Both the position numbers and the translations under genes were made by a program. Below are positions 36,411-44,916 of a stretch of 64,000 nucleotides of DNA, piece by piece. Source of the DNA: Candidatus Aalborgicola bjergmarkensis. GTDB lineage: Bacteria; Pseudomonadota; Gammaproteobacteria; Burkholderiales; Burkholderiaceae_C. The notes beneath the pieces were generated by a model that saw only the letters and a program-made list of their open reading frames with translations, was not told the DNA's origin and ran no database searches. Each line of letters starts with the position of its first letter. Within the stretch, counting starts at the first letter, position 1. The stretch is from positions 278,633 to 342,632 of the forward strand of contig JADJFE010000006.1 of assembly GCA_016708725.1 (NCBI GenBank). The letters run 5' to 3'.

Positions 36411-36863
36411 TCAGGCAGTCTCGCCGTAGACGGACACAGTGACCTCGACCACGACATCGGTGTGCAAGGCAACACCGACCGTGCTATCACTGACTATCTT
36501 GATGGGGCCATGGGGCATGCGAACTTGGGACTTGATGACCTGGTAGCCATTTTTCACCAACTCTTCGGCAATATCGGCATTGGTAACCGAACCGAACAAA
36601 CGGCCATCCACCCCGGCCTTCTGGGTCAGCTTGAGGGTTGATCCAGCCAGTTTTTCGCCCAGGGCACGTGCCTCAGCCAGCTTGGCAGCAGCCGCTTTTT
36701 CAAGCTCCACACGCTTGGCTTCGAACGCCGCCTTGGCCTCTGCAGTTGCGCGACGCGCACGTCCCGAGGGAATCAGAAAGTTGCGCGCGTAGCCGTCCTT
36801 GACCTTGACGATATCGCCCAGACCTCCGAGGTTCACCACCTTATCGAGCAGAATGATTTGCAT
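36411..36863 (-). CDS. rplI: 50S ribosomal protein L9
   Basis: A 150-aa protein with the typical start MQIILLDKVVNLGGLGDIVKVKDGYARNFLIP (landmark VNLGGLGDIVKVKDGYARN), a long helix, and a C-terminal domain with VDGRLFGSVTN. An AAGGAG site lies before the ATG. Part of the rpsF operon. Confidence 0.97.
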   Translation of the reverse strand: MQIILLDKVVNLGGLGDIVKVKDGYARNFLIPSGRARRATAEAKAAFEAKRVELEKAAAAKLAEARALGEKLAGSTLKLTQKAGVDGRLFGSVTNADIAEELVKNGYQVIKSQVRMPHGPIKIVSDSTVGVALHTDVVVEVTVSVYGETA

Positions 36864-36874
36864 GGTTGAACTCC

Positions 36875-37156
36875 TTAGATTTTGTGCTGGTCGCTGTACG
36901 GCAACATGGCCAGAAAACGCGCACGCTTGATGGCTGTGTTGAGCTGGCGCTGAAAAATGGCACGGGTGCCGGTCAGGCGCGCGGGGATGATCTTGCCATT
37001 TTCGGCAATGAAATCACGCAAGGTGTCGATATCCTTGTAGTCAATCTCCTCGACACCTGTCACGGTAAAGCGGCAAAAGCGCTTGCGCTTGAACAACAGG
37101 TTCTGTGCCGGGCGCTTGGGGCGCTTGTCTTTATTAAACTTTTTGAACGTGGCCAT
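36875..37156 (-). CDS. rpsR: 30S ribosomal protein S18
   Basis: A 93-aa protein (KRFCRFTVTGVEEIDYKD, IPARLTGTRAIFQRQL, IKRARFLAMLPY). The ATG at 37156 follows a strong AGGAGG site; the longer frame upstream is not used. It forms the S6-S18 pair with the rpsF product. Confidence 0.97.
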   Translation of the reverse strand: MATFKKFNKDKRPKRPAQNLLFKRKRFCRFTVTGVEEIDYKDIDTLRDFIAENGKIIPARLTGTRAIFQRQLNTAIKRARFLAMLPYSDQHKI

Positions 37157-37186
37157 GTGGGCCTCCTGAAAAATCAATTAATCAAA

Positions 37187-37480
37187 TCAATCTTGCGAAA
37201 ATTCCTGAATATGGAGAACAAGACCTCTGCCGCTCTTGGGGCTTGCCAGAAAACCATGAAATCTCCAACTGCTGCCAACGGCCTGCTGCACCAGCCGCTC
37301 GGCCAAGGTTCCGAACGCCACCGCCTTGACTGTTGCCTTCACCTGCCTGGTCTGGCCTGCTTCCTGCAGCTCTGAAGCATGTTCGAGCCGCAGATTCACA
37401 GCAGGCAAGCCGGACGGGGTGTAGCGCAGAACATCAGTCTCGGCAATACAGGCACTCAAAACCAGTGTATTGGCAGCCAA
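37187..37480 (-). CDS. priB: Primosomal replication protein N
   Basis: A 97-aa single-OB-fold protein that helps restart replication through PriA. It begins at a TTG (LVLSACIAETDVLRYTPSGLPAVNL) 5 bp after rpsF. Position between rpsF and rpsR is diagnostic. The TTG start may keep its level low. Confidence 0.92.
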   Translation of the reverse strand: MAANTLVLSACIAETDVLRYTPSGLPAVNLRLEHASELQEAGQTRQVKATVKAVAFGTLAERLVQQAVGSSWRFHGFLASPKSGRGLVLHIQEFSQD

Positions 37481-37485
37481 GCACC

Positions 37486-37851
37486 TTAGACCTGGTATTC
37501 AGCCTGTTGTGTTTTGCGCGCGTCCTCGCGCTCAACGGTCTTCATCATGATGGAAGGCCCGGTGTCGGCCTTCTTCCTGGAAACAGTCAGATGGCGCAGC
37601 ACAGCGTCATTGAACTTGAAGGCATGCTCCAGTTCCGCCATGATGTCCGGCCCCGCCTCAATGTTGAGGCACAGGTAATGGGCTTTGGACAGCTTGTTGA
37701 TCATGTAGACCAGCTGGCGCCGACCCCAATCTTCTACACGGTGCACCTTGCCACCGCCTGCGGTGATCATGCCCTTGTAACGCTCCAGCATGGCGGGAAC
37801 TTGCTCACTCTGATCCGGATGGATCATGAGGATGATTTCATAATGACGCAT
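37486..37851 (-). CDS. rpsF: 30S ribosomal protein S6
   Basis: A 121-aa protein: MRHYEIILMIHPDQSEQVP, RRQLVYMINKLSKAHYLCLNIEA, FNDAVLRHLTV. An AAGGAG site precedes the ATG. First gene of the rpsF-priB-rpsR-rplI operon. Confidence 0.97.
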   Translation of the reverse strand: MRHYEIILMIHPDQSEQVPAMLERYKGMITAGGGKVHRVEDWGRRQLVYMINKLSKAHYLCLNIEAGPDIMAELEHAFKFNDAVLRHLTVSRKKADTGPSIMMKTVEREDARKTQQAEYQV

Positions 37852-37879
37852 TGATACTCCTTATGGATAACCCGAAAAC

Positions 37880-37925
37880 CGGGCACAAAAAGCTGCCCCC
37901 AGCGTCTCATCGGGGTGCAGCAAGG
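37880..37925 (-). promoter_or_regulatory. Hairpin in the rpsF leader
   Basis: On the minus strand, GCACCCCGATGAGACGCTGGGG+GC folds with a CCCC/GGGG stem ~40 bases before the rpsF start. S6-S18 complexes are known to bind a structured motif in rpsF leaders of many bacteria, so this is a candidate autoregulatory site. I could not confirm the exact motif. Confidence 0.4.
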
Positions 37926-37953
37926 CGAAAGCGCGCGATTATAACGATATAGC

Positions 37954-38311
37954 TCAGCCGCACCCAAACAGAAGCGGCTTATCTGTACCGGGGAGTTTTT
38001 TGTTCGCTGGTATGGATACGGCCCGGCGGGAAGCGCGTGCAAGGCTTGCGACAAGGATTTCCGCAAGGGCTGATCCGCTATTGAATAAAGAGCTATCCCC
38101 GCACGTATAGCAAGCGCAAAGTGCCGATTTTGCATATAAAAACACCGCAAAAAACAGAGCAGATCGAGGTGCGTGCGACGCAATACCCGATACAAGCGGG
38201 CGCCGGGCTGCCGTGGCACTATTTTTATGGGCCAAATCAGCCTGTAGTACTTATGGGACGTGCGGGGACTGATATTAATATGAGAGCATTCAACATCAGC
38301 ACCCAAACGAC
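37954..38311. repeat. R2-like piece and variant M repeat
   Basis: About 37970-38080 is an R2-like piece (TTTTTTGTTCGCTGGTATGG). 38086-38279 has M-type ends (GAGCTATCCCCGCACGTATA and, reversed, AGTCCCCGCACGTCCCATAAG) around an interior unlike the other copies. It follows the stop of the 38312 gene by 32 bp. No gene is visible. Confidence 0.6.
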
Positions 38312-38545
38312 TCATCCACCGTTTTGCCGCAGCGAGGCGGAGGCAAGACGGTTGACTGGAGTGCCTTGTTGGCGAACAACTGCGCTGACCGCTGGCTTGC
38401 GTGGCGGAAAAGACACGACACGCTCAGGATGGGTGGCTTGCTGCGCCATCAGGTCTTTACACATGGCCCCAATGTTGTAATTGAACTGCCGTGCGTATTC
38501 GTCCCGCAGTGCGCGAGTCTCTGAAACAATAGGGTCTTGCCACAT
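38312..38545 (-). CDS. Putative antitoxin partner of PIN toxin
   Basis: A 77-aa protein (DPIVSETRALRDEYARQFNYNIGAMCKDLMAQQ, then ERVVSFPPRKP). It directly follows the PIN gene and belongs to the small proteins commonly encoded beside such toxins. The basic, Ala/Arg-rich end may come from the neighbouring repeat. Confidence 0.65.
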   Translation of the reverse strand: MWQDPIVSETRALRDEYARQFNYNIGAMCKDLMAQQATHPERVVSFPPRKPAVSAVVRQQGTPVNRLASASLRQNGG

Positions 38546-38546
38546 A

Positions 38547-39020
38547 TTAGCCCTCCATCAGTTCAAGTGGGGTGCAGATCACGGGCGGTTCATAGCCATG
38601 CACCCTGCAGGTTGCTTCGATTTTTGGACGTGTGTGCGCATTGGCAATATGCGTGCAGTTCCAGGTAAGAAGATACTCAACGCCGTTGACGGCGGCTAGC
38701 GCCACATGCAGTGCGTCTGCTTCTGCTTTTTGTGGCAGCGCATGTTCTTGAACCAACGCCTGTGCCAAGTTTTGAACTTCTTGAGAAACTTGGAGCAGCG
38801 GAAAATTACTGACGACGGAAAGCCGACGCTGCGCGGCTTCAGGATGCCCGCGCCCCGCTTCCGAAATAACCAAATCGGACACCACCAGGCTGTAGTGGTC
38901 TTTTTGCGTTTCCCACCATTCAAACGTAGCGGTTTGATTGGACATGGCTCGCAAATCGTTGCTTGGCCTTGCGGTCAAGTAGCTGAGGACAGATGTTTCG
39001 ACGTAAACGGACGGCTTCAT
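38547..39020 (-). CDS. PIN-domain ribonuclease toxin (VapC-like)
   Basis: A 157-aa PIN protein starting MKPSVYVETSVLSYLTARPS. Acidic residues of the active site are in VYVET, SDLVISEAGRG, AEADALHVALA and the C-terminal NAHTRPKIE region. The first metal ligand is Glu rather than Asp, as in this subgroup. The frame opens further upstream, but the ATG at 39020 gives the family start. It pairs with the 38312 protein. A truncated relative lies at 25905. Confidence 0.82.
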   Translation of the reverse strand: MKPSVYVETSVLSYLTARPSNDLRAMSNQTATFEWWETQKDHYSLVVSDLVISEAGRGHPEAAQRRLSVVSNFPLLQVSQEVQNLAQALVQEHALPQKAEADALHVALAAVNGVEYLLTWNCTHIANAHTRPKIEATCRVHGYEPPVICTPLELMEG

Positions 39021-39115
39021 TTGTGATTCATCTTTTTGCGCCCCAACGTAAAGCATAACCGGGCACAAAAAGCGAAGCATCGTGTAGCTTTTTGTTGTCC
39101 GTGTTTATGCGCTTG

Positions 39116-39445
39116 CTATGTGCTGACCACGATTTCATAAGCCATACTTCCGAGGTAAATAATTAATAATAGCAAGCCAATAATTAGAGAAGGTACCGTC
39201 AAAAATCGAAACGCAACTCGTGGGATAACATTCTTTACTGTACCTGCAAATAAAGCGCTTGATAGGCAGAAACCAGTTGAGTAAATAATTCCTATCCATA
39301 CAGCAAACCAATATTCATGGCGAATTGGATTCTCTGAATCCAAATAATACTTTGCAGTAAAGTAAATTGCTATCACTAGCCATATGAAACCGATTCCCTG
39401 GGTGATGATTGCAAAAAAGTATCTACATTTTTGCCCAAGTGACAT
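39116..39445 (-). CDS. Small AT-rich membrane protein
   Basis: A 109-aa protein with three hydrophobic segments (GFIWLVIAIYFTAKYY, YWFAVWIGIIYSTGFCLSSALFA, LIIGLLLLIIYLGSMAYEIV). Its DNA is far richer in A+T than the neighbours, pointing to recent transfer. No family recognised. It lies between repeat clusters with the PIN module. Confidence 0.65.
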   Translation of the reverse strand: MSLGQKCRYFFAIITQGIGFIWLVIAIYFTAKYYLDSENPIRHEYWFAVWIGIIYSTGFCLSSALFAGTVKNVIPRVAFRFLTVPSLIIGLLLLIIYLGSMAYEIVVST

Positions 39446-39917
39446 GTTTTCCTTTCAGGCATAACCTAATGTACAGAGACTCTCCCGCGTCTCCCTACAC
39501 GGCGGTTGTCTCCACAACATGGCTGGGTGAAACCCCTGCAAACCCGCTTGCAATAAGGCTTGCAGCCGATATGCTGTATGAATGAACAGTCATAACATCC
39601 CCGGAAAAACCAGCATGCCGGTTTTCACGTCAACCCGGCTGCTGGATCAGTTACGTGAGCAAATTCGCTACCTGCACTATAGCCTCAGAACCGAAGAGGC
39701 TTACGTTCTTACGTTTACTGGGTCAAAAACTGCATCCGGTTTCACGGACTGAAGCATCCGCGCGACATGAGGCAGGCCGATACGCTGACTGGCATTGCTG
39801 CGTAAAACATAGCTGTCCCCGCACATCCTACAAGCCATACAGCCCGATTTGGTTATTAAAATAGTGATTTCACTGACAACAGCGACGGCTAAAGGTGGCG
39901 TTAACCAGTAACCCGTG
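39446..39917. repeat. R3-R2-half M repeat cluster
   Basis: R3 spans about 39466-39650 (GCAATAAGGCTTGCAGCCGA; hairpin CCAGCATGCCGG ... CCCGGCTGCTGG), then a partial R2 (39651-39700), unrelated sequence, and an M left half (39806-39860, AGCTGTCCCCGCACATCCTA). It is the same order as at 28863-29388. It lies between the membrane protein gene and the ppsA stop. No gene is visible. Confidence 0.65.
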
Positions 39918-42296
39918 TTATTCGGCCAGCATCCGCCAGGTGGCCAGCACTGAATCCGGGTCCAGCGAAATGGACGAAATTCCCTGGGCCACCAACCAGC
40001 GCGCAAAGTCGGGGTAGTCGCTGGGTCCCTGGCCACAAATACCGATGCTTTTGCCTTGGCGTTTGCAGGCCTCGATGGCCAGGCTGATGAGCGCCTTGAC
40101 GGCCGGGTCGCGTTCATCAAAATCATCGGCCAGCAATGGCATGCCGGAGTCGCGGTCCAGCCCGAGTGCGAGCTGGGTCAAGTCGTTGGTGCCAATCGAA
40201 AAGCCGTCAAAGTACTGCAAGAATTCGTCCGCAAGAATCGCATTGCTGGGCAATTCACACATCATGATGAGTTTCAGCCCGTTTTCGCCACGGCGCAGGC
40301 CATGGAAAGCCAGCAGTTCGGTTACTTTTCGGGCTTGCCCCAGGGTGCGCACAAACGGCACCATGACCTGCACATTGACCAGGCCCATGGCGCCGCGTAC
40401 ACGCTGCAAAGCCGCACACTCCAGCGCAAATGCCTCGCCGAACTCCGCGCTCAGGTAGCGTGTCACACCACGAAACCCGAGCATCGGGTTCTCTTCCTTG
40501 CGCTCGTAACGGTTGCCACCAATCAAGGTGCGGTACTCGTTGCTCTTGAAGTCTGACAGGCGCACGATAACTGGCTTGGGCCAGAAGGCTGCGGCAATGG
40601 TGGCCACGCCTTCGGCCACACGATCCGCATAAAACGCACGTGGTGACGCATGTCCGTGCGCCACCGATTCCACCGCTTTTTTCAGACTGGCATCCACATT
40701 GGGGTAATCCAGAATCGCGCGGGGATGCACACCAATGTCTTTGTTGATGATGAATTCCAGGCGAGCCAAGCCCACGCCAGCGTTGGGCAACTGGCAGTAG
40801 TCGAAGGCCAGTCGCGGATTACCCACGTTTACCATGATCTGAACCGGGCACGTGGGCATGGACGCAGGCACCGGTTCAGCGACTTCCGCTTCCATCAAGC
40901 CGTCGTAAATAAAACCCGTGTCCCCCTCCTGGGGTGTGCAAGCCACCGTGACCAGCATGCCATCCTTGAGCACGTGGGTGGCACCGTGACACCCGACCAC
41001 GGCTGGAATGCCCAACTCACGCGCCATGATGGCCCCATGGCTGGTGCCGCCCCCCCGATTGGTCACCAGGGCCGCAGCCCGGCGTATGGCAGGCTCCCAG
41101 GCCGGATCGGTTCTGTCCGTCACCAGCACATCGCCCACTTGCAGCTTATCCAGTTCGTCCATGTGGTGCAGCACACACACCGGACCTGTTGCGACCTTTT
41201 GCCCAATGGCCCGGCCCCGCACCAGCGCCTCGGAAGAATGCTTGTGTTGATAGCTGTATCTGACCCGGTTGCCGAGCTTGCCGGTACGCACCTCCGGTTG
41301 CGCCTGCAAAACATAAAAGTGCCCGTCAACGCCATCCCTGGCCCACTCGATGCGCACGGGGCAAGCGTAGTGCGCTTCGATCAGCAAGGCATCGCGGGCC
41401 AATTGTTCCACCTCGGCGTCAACCAGTGAATACCGGTTACGCAGCTCGGTTGGCACATCGCCCATGCTCACCAGGCCCCCATGGGCTGCGGCCTGCATCT
41501 GCACCAGTTTGCTTCCCAGATTGCGCCGGATCACGGAGCGCTTGCCCGCACGCAACATCGGTTTGTGCACATAAAACCCGTCGGGATCAACGGCACCTTG
41601 CTCCACCGCTTCACCCAGTCCATAGCTCGACGTGATAAACACTACATCCGAAAATCCGGAATCGGGATCAATGGTAAACATCACGCCAGCCACACCAACA
41701 TCGGAGCGGACCATGCGTTGAATGCCCACCCCCACATCGGGAAGTGTGCTGTCCAGGCCGCGACCCAAGCCCAGCCGAATGGCCTGATCGCCATACAAGG
41801 AGGAAAAGGCCGAACGTACGCCCCACAGGATGGCATCCTCGCCGGCAACGTTCAAAAAAGTATTCTGACAACCGTCAAGAATGGGAAGGCTCTCCAGCGT
41901 AGCGGAGGCGCGTACCGCAAATGACGCATCAAGCCGACCAGCACGCAAACTGGAAAATGCCGCACGGATTTCTGACTCCAGTACCGGCGGGAAAGGCTGA
42001 TCCGCCACCATCGCGCGAATTTCCGCCCCAGCCTGCGCCAACGCGCGCACATCCTCCGGGGTAGTACCAATACCCAGCAGTTTTTCCCGTATCCTGTCTG
42101 CAAGGCCCGCAAAGTGGAAAAATTCCCGACACGCATGCACTGTCACGGCAAAGCCCGGTGGCACCTTGACGTGCGCGGACAAACTGGCCATGACCTCGCC
42201 CAGATTGGCGACTTTCAAGCCCACCGTCGCGCAGTCACCCCTGCGCAAGCCCTCAAAAGGCACAATAAATTTGTTTGAACTGGAGGGCACAGCCAT
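39918..42296 (-). CDS. ppsA: Phosphoenolpyruvate synthase
   Basis: A 792-aa enzyme that makes PEP from pyruvate and ATP. N-terminal ATP-grasp domain (LGEVMASLSAHVKVPPGFAVT, FAVRASATLE), the phospho-His domain with GGGTSHGAIMARELGIPAVVGC (active His), and the C-terminal TIM barrel ending SIGTNDLTQLALGLDRDS and GICGQGPSDYPDFARWL. Length matches the family. It is divergent from ppsR, whose product normally switches it on and off. Confidence 0.95.
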   Translation of the reverse strand: MAVPSSSNKFIVPFEGLRRGDCATVGLKVANLGEVMASLSAHVKVPPGFAVTVHACREFFHFAGLADRIREKLLGIGTTPEDVRALAQAGAEIRAMVADQPFPPVLESEIRAAFSSLRAGRLDASFAVRASATLESLPILDGCQNTFLNVAGEDAILWGVRSAFSSLYGDQAIRLGLGRGLDSTLPDVGVGIQRMVRSDVGVAGVMFTIDPDSGFSDVVFITSSYGLGEAVEQGAVDPDGFYVHKPMLRAGKRSVIRRNLGSKLVQMQAAAHGGLVSMGDVPTELRNRYSLVDAEVEQLARDALLIEAHYACPVRIEWARDGVDGHFYVLQAQPEVRTGKLGNRVRYSYQHKHSSEALVRGRAIGQKVATGPVCVLHHMDELDKLQVGDVLVTDRTDPAWEPAIRRAAALVTNRGGGTSHGAIMARELGIPAVVGCHGATHVLKDGMLVTVACTPQEGDTGFIYDGLMEAEVAEPVPASMPTCPVQIMVNVGNPRLAFDYCQLPNAGVGLARLEFIINKDIGVHPRAILDYPNVDASLKKAVESVAHGHASPRAFYADRVAEGVATIAAAFWPKPVIVRLSDFKSNEYRTLIGGNRYERKEENPMLGFRGVTRYLSAEFGEAFALECAALQRVRGAMGLVNVQVMVPFVRTLGQARKVTELLAFHGLRRGENGLKLIMMCELPSNAILADEFLQYFDGFSIGTNDLTQLALGLDRDSGMPLLADDFDERDPAVKALISLAIEACKRQGKSIGICGQGPSDYPDFARWLVAQGISSISLDPDSVLATWRMLAE

Positions 42297-42873
42297 GGAA
42301 AAATTTCCCGAGGTTAGCGAGGTTGGTGTTGTCCGAGGCCCTCAGGTAGATACCACCCCGGTGCGCGAGAATAGCGTTAAACGCGCGCATTGTAGGTGCC
42401 ATGAAGCCATGCAACAGTTTGCCCCCAGCCACACACACCACAGGGAATGCATCCATTTCTGGAGCGTGCACGACGACGGGCAATCGGAACACGATCTGGA
42501 TCAATCGGACCTCATTCTGGTGGGTGTAAGTCGCAGTGGAAAAACCTCAACCGCGCTTTACCTGGCCACACACTACGGACTCAGGGTAGCCAATTACCCC
42601 CTCACTCCGGAAGACTTTGAACGCCGCCGCCTGCCACGCCCTTTGCTGGCGCAAAACGCCGCCCGTGTGACGGGACTGACGACCACCCCCGAACGCCTGA
42701 GCGCCATCCGCGGCCAGCACCACCCCGGCTCCTGGTACGCCGCCATCGACAACTGCCGCATGGAGATCGATTCCGCAGAGGCCATGCTGCGCCGCTACGG
42801 AATTGGCTGCTTATCGACGGTGGACCGATCCGTAAAGGACATCGCACGTTTGCTCGTGCAAGGAAAAAATTGA
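42297..42873 (+). pseudogene. ppsR: PEP synthase regulatory protein, N-terminal half missing
   Basis: The C-terminal ~135 residues match the bifunctional kinase/phosphorylase of PpsA (DUF299): HDDGQSEHDLDQSDLILVGV, the P-loop GVSRSGKTSTALYLATHYG, NYPLTPEDFERRRLP, GLTTTPERLSAIR, then NCRMEIDSAEAMLRRYGI. Normal proteins are ~270 aa and start with FISDGTGITAET; here that ~145-residue part is absent and 42297-42460 codes an unrelated lead-in. The ATG at 42295 or upstream could still give a short protein. It has probably lost its function, leaving PpsA without this control. Confidence 0.75.
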
Positions 42874-42974
42874 CCGCAATTGACCCCACTTATGCAGGAA
42901 AATTTGCACAAGCCTTGAATATCTCTAGAATTACCCCATCTACGACGCACACACCTTTCCAAGGAGATTTCACC

Positions 42975-43670
42975 ATGTCTGACCGTATCACCACTTTGAA
43001 CCCCAATGAGGGGTACATAAGCTCCAGTGATCAGCGCAACCGGGTCATGCGCAACACCTACTGGTTGCTGGCCATCAGTCTGCTACCCACCGTGCTGGGC
43101 GCGTGGGCTGGCGTAGCGCTTGGCCTGGCGCAAGTCATGCGTGGTTTCATGGGCCTGATCCTGCTGCTGGTTGTTGGCTTTGGCTTTATCTACGCGATAG
43201 AGCGCACAAAAAATTCGGCCACCGGCGTCCCCGTTTTGCTGGGTTTCACCTTTTTCATGGGCTTGATGATCTCGCCCTTGATTCAGGCTACCCTGGGCTT
43301 CAAGAACGGCCCGCAACTCATCATGACGGCCTTTGCCGGCACGGCTGGCGTGTTTTTTGCCATGGCCAGCCTGGCCAGCGTCATTAAACGTGACCTGTCC
43401 AGCATGGGCCAGTGGCTGTTTGTCGGCACCATGGTTTTGCTGGTGGGCGGCATCATCAACGTGTTTGTGGGTTCCACCGCTGGCATGATGGCGCTGTCCA
43501 TGGCCGCCATCGGCATTTTCAGCGCCTGGATGCTCTACGACATCAAACGCATCATTGATGGTGGCGAGACCAATTACATCAGCGCCACACTCGCGTTGTA
43601 CCTGGACATCATCAACGTGTTCCAGAGCCTGCTGGCACTGCTGGGCATTTTCGGCGGCGAGCGCGACTAA
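42975..43670 (+). CDS. Bax inhibitor-1 / YccA-type membrane protein
   Basis: A 231-aa protein with seven hydrophobic segments. It starts MSDRITTLNPNEGYISSSDQ after an AAGGAG site; the frame opens at 42870 but that part is unlikely. The family loop IFSAWMLYDIKRIIDGGETNYISATLALYLDI (landmark YDIKRIIDGGETNY) is clear. E. coli YccA binds the FtsH protease. A two-way terminator follows. Confidence 0.9.
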   Translation: MSDRITTLNPNEGYISSSDQRNRVMRNTYWLLAISLLPTVLGAWAGVALGLAQVMRGFMGLILLLVVGFGFIYAIERTKNSATGVPVLLGFTFFMGLMISPLIQATLGFKNGPQLIMTAFAGTAGVFFAMASLASVIKRDLSSMGQWLFVGTMVLLVGGIINVFVGSTAGMMALSMAAIGIFSAWMLYDIKRIIDGGETNYISATLALYLDIINVFQSLLALLGIFGGERD

Positions 43671-43690
43671 CCCGATTCCCCAGTAATCTG

Positions 43691-43717
43691 AAAAAGGCCC
43701 ACAAGATGGGCCTTTTT
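43691..43717. terminator. Bidirectional rho-independent terminator
   Basis: AAAAAGGCCCA and TGGGCCTTTTT form a strong stem with A and T runs on both sides, just after the YccA-like gene. Confidence 0.88.
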
Positions 43718-43780
43718 CGCATCTGACCCGATCTCGTATTTCCGCACAATGGGGCGCTTACCTGATACAAAACCACTGCC

Positions 43781-44158
43781 ATGCCACCCCGATCCTTACG
43801 CCCCGTCCTGCTTGCCCTGCTCCTGCCGCTACTGGCCGGGTGCGATGTCAGCGCCTTGCTCGCCGACCCCAAGGCGGCCCAGAAAGCAGCGGATGCCAAA
43901 GCGGTTGGCAATGCCTGCCGCCATGGCATGCGCAGCATTGAAGACTGCTATTCCCTCAACGAAAAAATGTCCAAGGCGGCCATCTTCGAGGGCTGGAAAG
44001 AAATGGACCAGTACATGCGCGAGAACAAGATCGACGGCGTTGAGCCCAAAGGTCTGAAACCGCCACCACCGCCGCCACCACCACCAGCGCCCAAGGTCGA
44101 AGAGATCATCGAAGAAAACGTCAGTAACGAAAAACCCAGGGGCAAAGCGGGGCATTAA
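43781..44158 (+). CDS. Small lipoprotein with poly-Pro segment
   Basis: A 125-aa protein. The lipobox LLAGC places the modified Cys near residue 20. A ~60-residue domain has two Cys (NACRHGMRSIEDCYSLNEKMSK) and FEGWKEMDQYMREN, followed by a run of nine prolines and a charged end. Family unknown to me; probably outer-membrane anchored. Confidence 0.75.
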   Translation: MPPRSLRPVLLALLLPLLAGCDVSALLADPKAAQKAADAKAVGNACRHGMRSIEDCYSLNEKMSKAAIFEGWKEMDQYMRENKIDGVEPKGLKPPPPPPPPPAPKVEEIIEENVSNEKPRGKAGH

Positions 44159-44205
44159 TTAATGGTGCCATCATCCGCGCCCCCGTCCTGCCCCCCGGCT
44201 GGTCA

Positions 44206-44236
44206 TTGGCAGTTTTATTGCACTGAGTGCTACAAT
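44206..44236 (+). promoter_or_regulatory. Toxin-antitoxin promoter with palindromic operator
   Basis: -35 TTGGCA at 44206 and -10 TACAAT at 44231, spacing 19. The perfect palindrome GCACTGAGTGC (44220-44230) touches the -10, a good site for the HTH antitoxin. The expected start of transcription falls on or beside the ATG at 44242, so the toxin mRNA may be leaderless. Confidence 0.5.
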
Positions 44237-44241
44237 AAACC

Positions 44242-44622
44242 ATGAGAGTTTTCAAGACGCGGGTATTTGATCGTTGGGCTAGAAAAACTGGCATTACCGA
44301 CACCGTTTTGTTGAAAGCCGTCGCAGATATCGAGCGTGGGCTGGTTGATGCGGATCTGGGTAACAACCTCTTCAAGCAACGGGTGGCGTTACCTGGGCAA
44401 GGAAAAAGCGGTAGTACGCGCACTCTGCTGGCCACGCGGTTTGCTGGCGAGCTGTACTTTCTTTTCGGGTTTGAGAAGACGAACCGCGACAACATTACCC
44501 AGCGCGAGTTGGGGATTTACCAGAGCCTCGCAAGCACATTGGTCGCACTCGGTAACGAGCAGATTGAAGCCGCGTTGAAAGCCAACGAATTGATGGAGGT
44601 GCAACATGAGCCGGATGATTAA
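44242..44622 (+). CDS. RelE/HigB-type toxin
   Basis: A 126-aa RelE/ParE-fold protein of the larger HigB-2-like group: VFKTRVFDRWARKTGITD, LPGQGKSGSTRTLLATRF, GELYFLFGFEKTNRDNIT. It is followed with a 17-bp overlap by an HTH antitoxin gene, the toxin-first order of this type. Expected to cut mRNA on ribosomes. Confidence 0.85.
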   Translation: MRVFKTRVFDRWARKTGITDTVLLKAVADIERGLVDADLGNNLFKQRVALPGQGKSGSTRTLLATRFAGELYFLFGFEKTNRDNITQRELGIYQSLASTLVALGNEQIEAALKANELMEVQHEPDD

Positions 44623-44905
44623 CGAAGCCTTGGAAACGATGCGTGGTTTGCATGACATCGGCGCAGTGAACAAGCAGACACTGCGTGACTTTGAAACACA
44701 ATGTTTGCCGCCACCGGCCTACACGGCGGAAATGATACGGCGCTTGCGAGAGAACCTGCACGTCAGCCAAGCCGTGTTTGCTGCCTATCTGAACGCCAGC
44801 GTTTCTACCGTTCAGAAGTGGGAAAACGGTGATAAAAAGCCCAGCGGTGCTGCGGCGCGTTTGCTTTCAGTGATTGAGCGCAAGGGGCTGGAAGTACTGG
44901 TTTGA
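44606..44905 (+). CDS. HTH antitoxin (HigA/NadS type)
   Basis: A 99-aa protein with a Cro/C1-type HTH: IRRLRENLHVSQAVFAAYLNASVSTVQKWENGDKKPSGAAARLL (landmark SVSTVQKWENGDKKPSG). It should bind the toxin from 44242 and the palindrome in front of the operon. Confidence 0.88.
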   Translation: MSRMINEALETMRGLHDIGAVNKQTLRDFETQCLPPPAYTAEMIRRLRENLHVSQAVFAAYLNASVSTVQKWENGDKKPSGAAARLLSVIERKGLEVLV

Positions 44906-44916
44906 TTTTGCGACGC

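Noticed and set aside
42975..43670. BI-1/YccA gene as a part of the caspase cell-death system
   Set aside because: YccA-type genes are widespread housekeeping genes in this group and it lies 30 kb from the caspase locus.
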